Shown here one piece after another: positions 23,031 to 35,400 of a DNA stretch of 64,000 nucleotides. A program made the translations under genes and the position numbers. Position 1 is the first letter of the stretch. Every line of letters starts with the position of its first letter. Origin of the DNA: Jaapia argillacea MUCL 33604 (lineage: Eukaryota; Basidiomycota; Agaricomycetes; Jaapiales; Jaapiaceae). The stretch covers positions 187,325 to 251,324 of the forward strand of contig KL197717.1 in NCBI GenBank assembly GCA_000697665.1. Reading direction: 5' to 3'. The notes below the pieces were generated by a model. The model had not been told where the DNA came from. It made no database searches and saw nothing but the letters and a program-made list of their open reading frames with translations.

Positions 23031-25561
23031 ATGTCTGAACTCAAGTACACACCCATCGACGAGATTGAACAGGTTAGCAAGTCCTCGCTGGACGATTCCA
23101 CGAAGTTGGTTGAACTGACGTCACCGAATGTGGCTTGCAGATTCATAGCGACTTGCGCAAAGGCTTCCTCTCTGGAAAGCTAAAGTCCATACCCTATCGC
23201 AAACAACAAATCCTCAACCTCGCCTATCTGCTCAAAGACAACATCGAGCGTTTCCAAAAGGCCTTCGAAGCCGACTTGGGAAGATGCACCCTGGAGGCGG
23301 ACTTGTGCGTCGCTCATTTACTCCCTTGATTTTGTCTTAAATTCATCACAATGATACCATTTCCGAAGCTTGGAGATAAATGCCACCATCACAGAGGTTA
23401 AAGGCGCCTACTATGGTGTCGAGAAGTGGGCGAAACCCGAGAAGTCCCCCTTGTCGATGAATTGGACTGCTATGCGCCCTGTTACTCGTAAGGAGCCAAA
23501 GGGCGTAGTTCTTATCATCAGCCCCTTCAATTATCCTATCTGGCTATCCCTAGGGCCCCTCGTGAGCTCATTCTCTATTTTCGCTCGCATATTTCACTGA
23601 TCGACCACGACGTGTAGGCCGGAGCCATCGCTGCTGGTAACGCCGCTGTGATAAAGCCCTCAGAACTTACTCCCACAATCAGTGCCTTGGTTGCTGAACT
23701 ATTCCCCAAGTATCTTGACCCCGAGCTGTTCCGTGTCGTCAACGGTGCAGTTCCAGAAACTACCAAGGTCAGTCCTTCCCTCGCATCAAGAGGACAACTA
23801 TTGACTTCACTTTCCCAGATTCTCGAACTCCAATGGGATCACAGTGAGTTATAAGGAAAATCGCTTTGCTAGCAGTTTCTGAATTCAACAACTCAATTCT
23901 AGTCTTGTACACCGGTATGCACATCGTTCTACGAGGGTGTTTGCTCTGACGTCCTCACTGCACGCCAGGTGGCGGACGCGTTGCCAAGGTTGTCGCAACA
24001 GCAGCAGCTAAACATCTCACGCCCATCAGTCTCGAGGTGGGTTCCTCTTTTTCTATTCGATTGGTTGATCACTCACCCAACTTTTCATAGCTCGGAGGTT
24101 AGGATCGATCCCGCCATATTTTTTGCGCTCAAAGCCTCACATATTCCCTTTGCCTTGTTTAGGAAAGAGTCCCGTAATCGTTGACCCCAAGTGTGACCTC
24201 AAAACTGCTGCCAAGAGGATTTTGTGGGGCAAAATGGCTAATGCAGGTCAAGTACGTTTACATTGATCCTCCCTTTTCGGATGTGCATCTTATGGCATTG
24301 CACCCTTTAGACTTGCGTAGCGCCAGATTATATTCTGGTCCCACAAGAGTTCCAAGACCCTCTAGTGGACGCTCTCACTGAAGTGTATGTCTCCCTCCCC
24401 ATTTCATCAATTCTAGTCCTTCCCTACTGATGCCATGTTGACACTTCTCTAGGTACCACTCTTTCTATCCCTCCGGCCCGGCAGAATCAAACTCTTTTGG
24501 TCGTATCATCACTATCAACCACGCAGAACGTATCAAACGTCTTCTCGATAATTCGAAGGGTACAATTGTAGTTGGTGGACCGGGGGAATGCGATACGAGT
24601 AAGAAGTATATCGCGCCCACTATCGTGAAGGATGTTGGTGCCGATGATTCTTTGATGTCCGAGTAAGTTCTAGACTTGGGTGGTAAAATGGGATGTGCGA
24701 TGGCTGATGGGTTATATTTTGGTCGTGGTCAGGGAGATATTTGGGCCCGTCTTGCCTATCGTACCTGTGAAAGATTTGGACGAAGCTATCAAGTTCGTTA
24801 ATGCAAGGTGAGCCTCCATGTTTTCGATTTCTTTTGACACCATCGCATTAACGTTCAACTATTCACTTAGGGATCACCCACTTGCTCTCTACGTATTCTC
24901 AAGTGAAAACTCTACGAAGAATAAAGGTACGCCGTTCACCGTTATCGTCTCGCTTACATCGGCATGTCTAATGCTGTACTTTCAATAGTATTTGATAACA
25001 CCCAGAGCGGCGCCTGCGTCGCCAACGAAGTGCTTATCCATACAGCAGGTAGATATTCCGCCACATCTCTTTTCTACTATCGCTTTGGAGTCTTAAGCAT
25101 AATCTAATGTATTTCTTTGCAGCTGAAGGTCTTCCGTTTGGAGGCACCGGACCTAGTGGAAGCGGTTACCACACTGGAAAATATTCTTTTGATATGTTCA
25201 CTCATTTAAGAGCATCGATGGATTCGCCCTCCTGGTATGTACACTCTGTCAGGCTCTCGCCGGTGAGATCTCTGGATTGACGCATTGCATTTTAGGCTCG
25301 AAATCCTTCTCGGCGCCAGGTATCCTCCTTACGACGTACGTCTCATCCAGCCCCTTCATCACCCCTTCACACCTCTTACAATGATCGATGTCTTCTTCAC
25401 AGGACAAGAAAGCCAAAGCTCTATCCAAACTATCCAATATTTCGCTCCCGGCTCGGTCAGGTTCTGGCTCGAGCCCTACGAGGTGGTTCTTGTTTGCGTT
25501 AGTTCTCGCGGGACTGGCTGTGCTGACGAAGAGAGGTCGTTTGGGGGGTTTTATTAGGTGA
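23031..25561 (+). CDS. HFD1: Tail-anchored fatty aldehyde dehydrogenase (ALDH3 class)
   Basis: A gene with many small exons (more than ten introns of about 50-60 bp) starts [14 protein letters not shown]. It shows the class 3 ALDH order: [65 protein letters not shown], the catalytic Glu motif [12 protein letters not shown], the catalytic Cys in [36 protein letters not shown] and [20 protein letters not shown]. After a Ser-rich linker the C-terminus carries a hydrophobic segment ([18 protein letters not shown]), a tail anchor as in ER or mitochondrial fatty aldehyde dehydrogenases. It oxidises long-chain aldehydes from sphingolipid and fatty alcohol turnover with NAD. The final splice that brings in the tail ([12 protein letters not shown]) is clear. 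Confidence 0.9.
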
Positions 25562-26160
25562 ATGGATTTCTTTTTCGAGAAGTGTGAGGGTGTCGGGGTT
25601 ACGGGGTGTATATGCGGGGGTTCAATTTGGGTGGAAGTGAGGCGCGGGGAGGGAGGGAACGACGAGGACGTTGTTGCTGACGGTTTGGTCGTGATGTATG
25701 TATGAATAATAATTGGTCGAATCTCGAACATTTTGCTGGGCTTCTTGAATATTTTGCTGGGTATAATCGACTTCGGTTGGTTGAGTGTTGAGTACCTCCA
25801 ATTCTTGGGGTTCGCTGTGCATGACCGGGTAGAACGGTCTAACTTTTTCGACAAAGTAGGTCTATGCTTTGGTGTCTGAAATCATTCCAATCATGATGGA
25901 AAGAGTGACACAGATCGGATACATGATACATGAAGCTGGAATTGTCGATATCGCAGCTCGAGGGAGTATAATAAATACAAACCAAAGGCATATACACGAT
26001 ACACGATACACGATACGTGAACGAGACTACCGGGAAGTAGAATGAACATCTTTCAACACCAGTTTGCGGGTAACGTCCCACATAGACCTATTTGTTCGAA
26101 AACAATCAGTTTCCTGCATCGAGCAACGGAGTACCGGAGAAAGTGATGATTCTCTGAAGC
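25562..26160. other. Intergenic region with a short tandem repeat
   Basis: Two genes converge here. A run of the 8-mer ATACACG/ACACGATA type (about four units) lies near 25990-26020. No gene was found; the longer minus-strand frame overlapping the ALDH end looks like an artefact. Confidence 0.5.
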
Positions 26161-28890
26161 TCACCGAAGCCAGGCCCACGTCGGGCGATCACCAACGACC
26201 TGTCTTGCTGATAGAATATAGAGGGATCCTTGGGTTATCGAGTCTACTGGGTCTGGGTTCGTCGGACTATTCAGCAAGGAAAACATCAACTCCCCTCCTT
26301 TTTCGCGGCTGGACTGTGAAACTTCAACAGAGAATACATGAGTCGCACTGCTATTCAGTTTGTCTCGCCTGCGGCCAATCCAGTACCAGTTCTTCTCCGT
26401 CCCAGGGCCCACGTAGACGGGGTTGTAACGTGACTTCACTTCCCCAGGATCATCCATAGAGACCCAGCGAAGATGAGAATGCTCAGCATACAGCTCAGAA
26501 ACTTCGGTATACTCGTGTTCTCGTTCGGCGAAGATGTCTCCCTGGTTTGGATCAACGTAAAATACCTGGACCTTGCTTTTAGCGTTGAAGATACAAGAAT
26601 CATGCGAAAAAATCAGACCATAATACGATGCCCAGCGTGGGAGGAAAACGTTGAACAGACTCCTTGGTGTATTTCCGTCGGCCTGAATGCAATCGGACTC
26701 TTTGCGCGGGAGCTAGCCCAAGAGAGCAGCCCTTTAGCCAAGGTGCGTGCAAGCTGGCCATTATGCGTCCTCGCATGACAGAAATGCGCAAGGGCATCAA
26801 GAACGCCCCACAAACAGTCGTAGTCTTGCTCCACAACCTTCATCACATCATTCAAAGAACATTCCGACCTCGATGTCAGAACTTCAGCGTGATAAAAGGC
26901 TAGACAAGGTAGTGATAAACAAGTACCTCATAGCAAGATCGACGAGCTTCTGGCAGAGAGACCGCCGTTTCTTTGACGAGAGGGCACGAATGATGGGCAG
27001 GGGTGATCCAATGGCCCGAGGTGAGAATGTCCATTCGTGGACAAACCTTCGCCATAGTGGGATGAAAGGGTGTAGGAATTCCGCGACGAGGGATGCAACT
27101 CCGGTAGGGCCCGGAGTCGGAGTGGTATGAACTAGCATCTGTCCCAGTTGTTCCCGCATGTCTCCTGTCAGAGTGGCGGCGAGGTAATCCTTCCCACGAG
27201 GAAAGAAGTTATTGTTAAGTCCTTGGGAGAGCTCGATGCCTGAATGCTCTGGGTCAAGGAGGGTAAATGCAGAGAAATTTCACATAGAGATGACGAACGA
27301 ACTATCGAGGCCTCGGAGATATACTCGAAACATCGGAAGAAAATAGCATCGCCAGACCCATGAATTGTTCTTCGGCATGTTCTCGCAGACTCGCTGGAAC
27401 GAGAGCAGCAACTTGAAGTACGTACTAGCAACAAGCTGATCGGAGCTTAAGGACAGCTCTGCCCAACATTGTATCAAATCCGGTCCAACAACTAGTTCCA
27501 TTGCCGGGTGACAGAAGCCAAGCATGAGTTCGGGTATGTGGGTCAATTGCCGGGCTGCAGGGAGTCGGCACTCTGATTTTCTGTCCGACGGCCTTGCTAT
27601 CAGCAAGCAGCCATTTCAATAAATTTATCCCACTTACGCAGAGTAGCGAATGAGGCTTGCAAGAATATCCCACTTGCGAGGTATTGGGGTGCGCTTCGAA
27701 GGGTCTAAGGAGAATTCTTCCATGCTTAACGCATCATATTCGCGGATGGCCGAGAGGACTTCTGTGTCGGAAAGGAACACCAGTGCTCGGCGAGATGGCG
27801 CTAGTAACAAGTCTCGATCTCGGTGCTGCCTTGGTAACATGGTCAAGAAGCTGTACGATTTCCGGACAATCTCTAGGGCACCCAATCGTAGAAAGAGCAA
27901 CTGAGATTCCGGAAGGACACAGATAATGGTTGTGATGTAATATACAGCGAGAGCCCTCGTCGTTGAATGCCCATCGCTGGGCAAATCCGGTTAGGACCTG
28001 GCAGCACTAGTCGAGGAAGCATGCTCACTTAAGGAACTTCACAAGTTTGCCACAATTTTGAGTAATCTCCGGATCTGCAATGAAGACGTCTGCTCTGATG
28101 ATAATGTCATTCATTGCAGACTCAAGGATCTGACCAAAGGTTCGGGGAGGGCGAAGCAATGAGCGAAGACGAATGATTCTCGGCTGGACTTCCCAGGAGC
28201 AAAGCTCGTTCACTCTGCTAACAATCCTTTCCATGACGGCACTCGGCCCTCTACCAAGGCGTTCCGACACCTTGCCTACAAACTGTTCCACTTTTCGACC
28301 CGACTTGGAAATCCAGTTGCCAATTGTACGTCCAGGACCAACTTGGTCTGACAATGATGCATCCATGACACTGTCAATTTCCGGGTCGAGCCCAACGTTG
28401 TGTAGGCGACGCGTGACTGCGTCCACCTCCCCAATCTCGAGGTTGAATGATGTTATTGAGTCCACGTCGGACATGGATGCTAGTGAGGATGGCGAAGCGA
28501 GGTACGTCCACCGGTGTGGAAGCAGGGTAGCATATTCAATCGATGCCCAAATCTTGAGCACCTTGCGCAGTCCAGCGTTTATCAAGATCGATAGCAAACC
28601 TGTGCTTTCAGCGTCAATCTAAATGAAAGAAAACAACACGTTTTGAACTTACAATCTAGGTTCGACCACGGTCGAAAAGTTGCAAAGCGAGTTAGACACT
28701 CACTGGCAACACACTAGATCTCCTTGGGTTGCCGTCCAGCCTTGTACTAGTTGTAGAGTAAAGGCCAGCAGCCTATGAAGTTGTCGCGCTTGGAAATCCA
28801 GATACATACTTACGGACAGAGCATAGGGGTGGCCCGGGAGGGGAATTGGAGGTTCGAAGAGTTGCTCAGAGTCTGACGGCCGATGAGAAG
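26161..28890 (-). CDS. Conserved fungal-type protein of unknown function
   Basis: A long multi-exon gene with convincing splice joints. The 5' part reads EPPIPLPGHPYALS/AAGLYSTTSTRLDGNP/IDAESTGLLSILINAG, then KVLKIWASIEYATLLPHRWT, a block of helices, LRPPRTFGQILESAMND, the second helical block (LVFLSDTEVLSAIREYDALS), and on to a C-terminal beta-rich segment (VQVFYVDPNQGDIFAEREHE, YNPVYVGPGTEKNWYWIG) ending at 26161. The 5' end is not resolved: no ATG precedes the first exon in frame. The layout resembles large helical orphan proteins, some with MYND fingers, seen in Agaricomycetes, but I found no zinc finger. One internal intron near 26710-26850 is uncertain. Function not assigned. Confidence 0.65.
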
Positions 28891-29188
28891 GTAACGTGCA
28901 GGTCCGAGATTATTTGCGTCAAATTACAGGGCCGCGAACTTGAACGTCGGTCGGGCTGAGATGGACTTCACTCGCTACATAGCGACTCGCAGATGGTAGA
29001 CCGTAGATAATACCATGGATTCGATGACCGCGAATAATGATACAGTACACTATCTTTTTATACAACCGAACCATGCAGAACTTAACCGCCAAAAATCCGA
29101 CAGCCTCCGTTCGTAAAATCCAAGACACATGGCTCAAACAATCAGTATTCATACACACCCACAGCCCTATATTCACAACTTGGAACCC
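28891..29188. other. Intergenic region
   Basis: No feature recognised between two minus-strand genes. Confidence 0.4.
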
Positions 29189-29886
29189 CTACGTTCTTCG
29201 TATTTCCGATTTAATAGGGTAGCCAAAGATATCGCAAGTCGGTATGTTTTTCCCCGTCGCATTTTCAACATCTTCAGCAAAATGGTATCCATTCTGCCAT
29301 ATAGTATCGGGATTGAGCCGAAGGGGTACGATGACTTCTCGATCGACCAGAAGCTGCACAACGAATTGAATCAAAGTTACAACAACCAACTGAGATCGAA
29401 TGTCAAAGACGATACCCGCGTAGCCCTCCAAACCCATTGTCTCGCACCCCTATCCTCCGCCTGTTCCCACACCGGTACTTCACGAAGAAGCATCGACAAC
29501 CCAATCGGCGTCGTAGTAGGATTCAATTTACACAGCAACACAGCTGCGACCATCGTACAATCCGAGTTCGCCACCTGCGTACTCTCATACTCCCAACTCG
29601 GCATCCCTGCTCGCATAGAGTCTCTAACGTGATAACACCATGTATCCCTACAAGACGGGTCGGGTTTCTTGGGTGCGACTGTGATGGCTGTATGGAATTT
29701 GATTCCCTCTTCCCATTGACAGCGTTGGCGGTAGAAGACGAGATAGAGTCTTTTCTTTCTTGGTTTGTTACTTGTCGCCTTGAGGAGAAACGAGAGATGT
29801 CAGGGCTCGCTGCGAGTTAGGAAAGAAAGCAGACATACGGGGAGTGGTACGGCCGCAGGCACCATCTCATACCCGCCTTGAAACAT
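29189..29886 (-). CDS. Small orphan protein, 191 aa
   Basis: Three exons read from the minus strand: 29886-29839, 29778-29416 and 29353-29189. Introns are 60 and 62 bp with good GT-AG ends and a CTAAC branch site in the first. Total coding length is 576 bases, an exact number of codons. The product begins MFQGGYEMVPAAVPLP. It has RLYLVFYRQR, a HTAITVAPKKPDPSCRDTW block, WCYHVRD, a strand-rich core, LLREVPVWEQ, QWVWRATRLLVDREVIVPLR and ends CDIFGYPIKSEIRRT. It resembles a small orphan family of Agaricomycetes with a YHV-N/D...PVxxxxxxWxCRxWV pattern, remembered but not verified. No signal peptide or membrane segment. Plus-strand reading frames here are shadows. Confidence 0.7.
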
Positions 29887-30596
29887 TGAGGTTACCCTCC
29901 GACGGACTCAAATTCTAGCCGTGTGTGATCCCTTTGAAGAAAATGGGCGGCGAGAAGCGGCGATCAGTCCAAGCTGGTAGTGAACCTCGAGGGTGGAGAG
30001 CGCCTGTCAAGTCGACGAGGATAGAGGCGTTCAACTTCAGACGATCTCTCCGATGTCAAAAAGCTCGCGATCTCAAGCAGTGTGACGATGGAGGATAAGG
30101 ATAAGGCCGGATAACGTCGACTAGCAAAATGAGGCAGAGCATTTGGATGTCGGACTTGAGGATCGAATGGATGGCGCCCGAACAGCGTCACCAGACTTCG
30201 ATCACTGACCACTATACCAATTATCCCCTAGTGAGGCAGTTCCGAGCTAATTAAGAGTTTAATGGTGTGATGACCTCGTATTTCACTAAACCATAGGCAA
30301 GCTTGCTGAAAGTTTAAACCGGGCACTAGTGGGAAAGGGATAGGCGTCGGTCACCCCGGTCACGAGCCCTGTGGGCGCTCAGGTGAAACATACGATGTCG
30401 AACATGTGGTCGGCCGCAAGTTTCAGCAATATACCATGAGGCATCTACAGCACGGCCAAGTTGCGAAGATGTAAGAAACAAGAAGCCTTGATGGTCCTTC
30501 GATGATCTCATTGAGCTTTTGCACTACCCTACAAACTTCCCCTACACTTTGGTCACTTCTTCCGATATTCGTCTCCCTTGTCCGCACATGAGGGTA
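29887..30596. other. Intergenic region with a tRNA-like relic
   Basis: No protein gene is visible. It contains the tRNA-like segment listed separately (30155-30235) and the 3' UTR of HOM6. Confidence 0.45.
30155..30235 (-). repeat. tRNA-like relic (A-box and B-box spacing)
   Basis: On the minus strand TTGGTATAGTGGTCAGT (30204-30220) matches the A-box region of eukaryotic tRNA-Asp, which has TAGTATAGTGGTCAGT. About 45 bases on, CATTCGATCCTC (30159-30170) resembles a B-box (GGTTCGANTCC). The anticodon arm and acceptor stem do not pair cleanly, so it is not a working tRNA. It may be a tRNA pseudogene or the head of an old SINE. Confidence 0.35.
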
Positions 30597-31893
30597 TCAT
30601 ACGAGTTTCAACAAATCACTCATAACACCCATAGCCGTAACACCCGCACCAGCACCAGCGCCTTGTACGATCAACGGACGAGCACCGTATCGTTCCGTAT
30701 GGAACATAATGATATTGTCCGAACCTCCTAGGGATGTTGCAAACGGATGCGTGAAGGGATATCTACGACCCCAAATCTCATCAGGAACGCAACGCGAAGC
30801 AAAACATAAGGTAAAAAAACCCACTTTTGCAACTCAGCTTTGATCTCACCACTCGCAACGTCCACAACACCAACAAACCTCAGTACGGAACCTTCTTTGA
30901 AAGCCTCCTCCCTCATCTTATCGAACTCCGCATCAAATTCTTCCAATCTCCTGACAAACTCGTCGCCACTGTCGACGTCCTCGAGTTCCTTGGGGACCAA
31001 TGAACGAGTGGAGACGGAGAGATAACCAGATGGGAGGGAGGAGAGGAGGGAAGGTATGAATCGGGACAGGATCGTTAACTTGCGAGCTACGTCTGCACCG
31101 TTGAGGTCGTCCGCGGGGTGTGGTTCCTGGAGATGCAAAGGAGGAATGTTAGATATAGGGGGGACGTCAAGGATGGAGGTGTGACTTACGGTGTAACCCT
31201 TCTCTCGGGCTATACGGACCACAGACGAAAACGAAGGGCCACCGCCTTGGACAGTTGAGAACTCGTTGAAAATATAACTCATAGTCCCTGAGAAGACACC
31301 CTCGATCTTCAAAACCTTCGCAAGAATCCTCGTCAGAACCTCCGATCACACCGAAGGTAATCGAAACTTACTTTGTCCCCCGTGGCGGCCAAATCCTTCA
31401 AAGTTGAGATGATAGGCAAGCCCGCACCAACAGTGGCCTCATTCAAGAACCTAGCCCCACTATCCATACTCTCCTTCAGGATCTTCTCATACAAGCTCAA
31501 CTCTCCCGAAAACGCCTTCTTATTAGGCGTGATAATATTGATCCCCGCCTTCAAAATCTCTGGATACTCACTCGCCACCTCCTGCGAGCTCGTGTTATCC
31601 ACCAAGATCACTTTCTGACCAGGTGTGACCAAAGCCGATAGCTCGCTGACGAGATCAGAGACCTTTTGTTTAGAAGTGGTAGCAGATGAGTTGGTGAGAT
31701 CCGATTTCCAGCCTGATTTGGATAGGGAGAGACCATGGAGGGAGGAGAGGGTTGCTTTGGATGATGAGATGGAGACGATGCGGAAGGGATTGGGCGTGGG
31801 GAATGCGAGGAGTTGGTGGATGAATTCGGATCCTACGAGGCCGACGCCAACGACGGCGACACAAATGGCGCGGGTCGATGAGACTGCGTTCAT
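30597..31893 (-). CDS. HOM6: Homoserine dehydrogenase
   Basis: This NADPH enzyme makes homoserine from aspartate semialdehyde in threonine and methionine synthesis. Start MNAVSSTRAICVAVVG with the dinucleotide motif GVGLVG. Then FRIVSISSSKATLSSLHGL, LVDNTSSQEVASEYPEIL, ITPNKKAFSG, FLNEATVGAGLPIISTLKDL, KIEGVFSGTMSYIFNEFS (substrate-binding core), EPHPADDLNGADVARKLTIL with the active-site Asp/Lys, and the end YPFTHPFATSLGGSDNIIMF ... GAGAGAGVTAMGVMSDLL. There are about four short introns. Length and layout are as in yeast Hom6, a monofunctional enzyme without an aspartate kinase part. A second copy of its 5' end lies at 35820-36035. Confidence 0.93.
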
Positions 31894-32080
31894 GACTGCG
31901 ATGTTTATCTGTGAATGGAGAGATGCAAGATCTTCAATCAAAAATCGTATTTGAAACTGTCATAAAATATCTGGTTAGGGTCCATTGTCGAATCTTCGAC
32001 GACGTTCCAGCCTTTTCGAATTTCTATGCACTGACAATGCGAGTCGTTTGCGACGCACTCGCCTCCCTCCACACTCTCAC
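31797..32080. repeat. Direct repeat, copy 1 (HOM6 first exon and upstream)
   Basis: The segment starts at the codons for LLAFP, includes the first codons of HOM6 and its 5' flank. It recurs at 35820-36035 in the same orientation. The 63 bases from GAATGCGAGG onward differ at one position. Confidence 0.8.
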
Positions 32081-32478
32081 TACATGCTGGGGATGTTTAT
32101 TCATCTTCAGCTCCAGCACCGAGAGCACGTTGGATACACGTACAATTGTTACCGTTACTTGACCGTGTTCAAGCCCCCGACATTTGTCTCGGAATCAGCA
32201 TCCCGGTGATCATGGTTTGAGAGTCGATGCGAGTGATCCCGAGTCTTGTCCCGCTAGGTCGCAAGGACGTCGGTGTGGTCATCACCCTCATCTGTACCCC
32301 GCTGAATGGTTCAGGGGTTGTCAGACAATCACTACCATCACTGGCACCCGCGACTGGATTCGGACTGTAAGATAACATGGACACACCCCAGCCACCAACA
32401 TGGTGGCGCATCCTCATTGCATTGCGCCTCCCCACCCTTGTTGGACTCTCCTCTCGCCAGTAATCACACCTCGGAAGC
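31894..32478. promoter_or_regulatory. Upstream region between HOM6 and the NTPase gene
   Basis: A divergent intergenic stretch of 585 bp. Part of it (to about 32080) is present again near 35920-36035. Confidence 0.45.
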
Positions 32479-35400
32479 ATGGATACGCCTTCAAGTTCTT
32501 CATCCACATCCTCAGCCCCTAAACGACCTCACCCACCATCCTTCAGTTCCCAGGTCGCAACCAAGAGACCGAAACTTACTTGGAAGGCAGATGATTTGAA
32601 AGCTCTGAATGAAGCTGTGCAGGCCCTCATCCGCAGTGACTGTATGGAGAACATGAACAAGGATGATTTTTCAAAATCTCAAATCACCGACCTACTTCAA
32701 ACGGTCGCTCGCTGCCTGGCCAAGTTCCAGCCCTCTAATCTCCTTGACGAGCGTTGGAGAGACAGAATGGAGTCGGGCGTGGCAAGTACTCTGACAGGGG
32801 CGGATGTTGAAGCTCTTCGGGATATTGTTTTTAGGTGCTTTACACAGAAAAGCTGGGAGGAACTCGCCAATCATTGTGAGTGCCACTCTCACGCATCATT
32901 CTTTCTTCATAGCCATTGAGTATGTTTTCCTAGCTTGTCTGCGAAAAGATCCTCCCACTGAGTCCACTCGTAAGATTCATGCTACTGACGTACTGTATGC
33001 CGGGATTGATCTCACTTTGTCGAATGTCTTCGTTTCCACAGCACGAAGCCTCGCTCACCCTGGCACTAGCTGGCAAGAGAAAGGTCAGCAGGCCAGATTC
33101 GACCCTTTCTTTTCCCAGAAACTAACATATCTATAGCGACGATCGATTCCTGGACTGGTGCATTTATCGGACATGCAGCTGATGAGCTATGGGGCCATAT
33201 CGTCAAATACTCCAAATGGGACAATCTCTATTCTCGCTTTTGTGAGATTGTCCAATCTTCCGCTATGGGCAAGTCGAAGCTAGTTGATGAACTCTCCAAA
33301 ACACATTTCGTCATTCCCATAAATTTGAGGGGCAAGGGGACAGCCGGTTCGTCATCTCTGCACGAATTCTTGCATTGGTACACTCATCGCTTTCCAAAGG
33401 TTATCCACCACCGGATGAAGAAGTTCGGGAATATCTGACAGCCAACTCGTCAGCCGACGAGCTTTATGCACGGCACTCTGCTTTTTTGACAGCGCTATTT
33501 ATCCACACTACCGCCACATTGGAGCAGGAGGAGTATAAGGACGCAATAGAGGCTCAGGATACAACTCGGATTGCTTCATTATTCCGCGCTCACATGGCTG
33601 AGGGTATGTCTACGAAGAGCCATGGGGACTTTCGGAAGGCCATCTACCATACCGTCATCACTGAGGCAGAGAAGAAATTCGACCAGATAATGGTTAGTTT
33701 TGCTTCAACGCCCGGTGATCAGTCTAGTGCTTACTATTTCCTCAGAAATCTCTTCAGGAAGCCAAGCAGCGAGGTGAAAGGAATTACGGCACCGCATCCG
33801 CGACAGCTGCGTATGAGCAAGCCCAAGCTTTTCAAAGGCTCGTCGCCGTTCTGAGGAAGAGCGGTCATCGGGAAAGTCCCAGGCTTCCCCTCGTTATTCT
33901 TGCCTTCGACGAAGCCCATACTTTGTCAGTCCCGCAAACCGACAGGTTTTCGCAGTGGACCAGCTTTGCCGAACTGCAGTCAGCACTACGTTCTATAGAA
34001 CGGAAGCCCGTCTTCTCGCTGTTCCTGTCGAGGACCGCCAGTGGGAAGACGTCAAAATTAACGCCCTCACAAGATGTAGACAACGCAAATCGCATTATCA
34101 CCGGGGAGCTCAGGTCGATCCCGATTTATACTCTGACTGGCTATGACCAGCTCGCTCCAACACTTGACCTATCAAACCCAAAGACGCTGGACGAAGTTGT
34201 TGCCGACAGCTGGATTTGTCACTATGGACGACCACTGTGAGTTCGAACATCATACGCAGAATTGTTTTTCACTCACCCGATATAGGTTTGGTTCTCGGTA
34301 TGATCATGGCGCGGATCCCATCAAGGCAGGCATAGTCGAGTTTGCGGCCTGCAAGCTTCTCAACGCGAAGAATCATATACCATCTGAATTCGACGGTCCG
34401 CAGCAATTAGCATGCCTCTCGCAGCGTCTCCCCCTCGAGTTCGAATCTACGACACAAAGATCACGGGAGCAGGAAAAGAAGCAAGTGGAGGTTCATCTGC
34501 GTGTGTGCCTCCGCATCGATGCAGGTGTTGAGTCGATGGTCACCACGAGCCCTTCTGAGCCACTTCTCGCCGAGGCTGCGAGCCTTGCCATGCGGCGACC
34601 AAAGTTCGACGCCCCCAACGCCCTCAAGTCTGTTCTCGACGGATTCCCCATCAATAAGGGCGTACGAGGGGAAACCCTTATACTCCTTCTCTTAACATTG
34701 GCACGCGACGCTGTGGTTCAATACCAGCCTGCCTACCGAGCGTTTACTGTGATCGAGTTGATCACCGCACTATTTCACCAAAACATGACTGCACGCGAAT
34801 TGGATAGTACGGAGAGTCTCCCACTAGACGACATCTTGTTTTCAAAGCCATCCGTCGCCTGCGCCGGCCCCGAGAACATTTTCTCGGCTGAATTTGCCAC
34901 CAGCTTCGTTCATTTCAACCATTTTATCAAGGCTCATCAGCCTTCCATAATCAATCGCAGGTTCCTTGCTGCCCTTCTCCATAGAGGCGCCGCAGTGTTG
35001 TGTGCAAATGGTCAGGAAGGGGTTGATATCGTTATTCCGTTCGTCCATGGTCCAACAAGTACCCCAATCCGAAAAGAGCGACTTGGCGCGATATTATGCC
35101 AGGTGAAGAACGACCAGAAGTATGATGCTAATCCACAAATGCATCTATTCCAGGCTATGGATCCATATAACATCGGCTTTTTTGACGAAGCCGACGAACC
35201 CATCCCCATCATTCGCATCGTGTTTGCCCTGGCAGCCAAAACGCCCTCACTCACAATCATTCCCTCGAAGGGAGAGGAAGGCAAATTCATCGCCTACGAC
35301 ATCTGGTGTGCAGGCATATCACCACTGATTTTTCGTCCCATCGACCCTTCACAGGGGCACGTCTGGGAAGCGTTGCTTCAGGCGTCGTATGGTTGGCAAT

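Noticed and set aside
25249-25854. Minus-strand frame of 201 codons
   Set aside because: It overlaps the last exons of the aldehyde dehydrogenase on the other strand and has the look of an antisense shadow.
26700-26860. Possible MYND zinc finger in the orphan gene (scattered Cys/His)
   Set aside because: The cysteines do not fit the CX2C...CX2C...HX3C spacing in any frame.
29129-29632. Plus-strand frame of 167 codons
   Set aside because: It lies opposite a spliced minus-strand gene with better joints and a more protein-like sequence.
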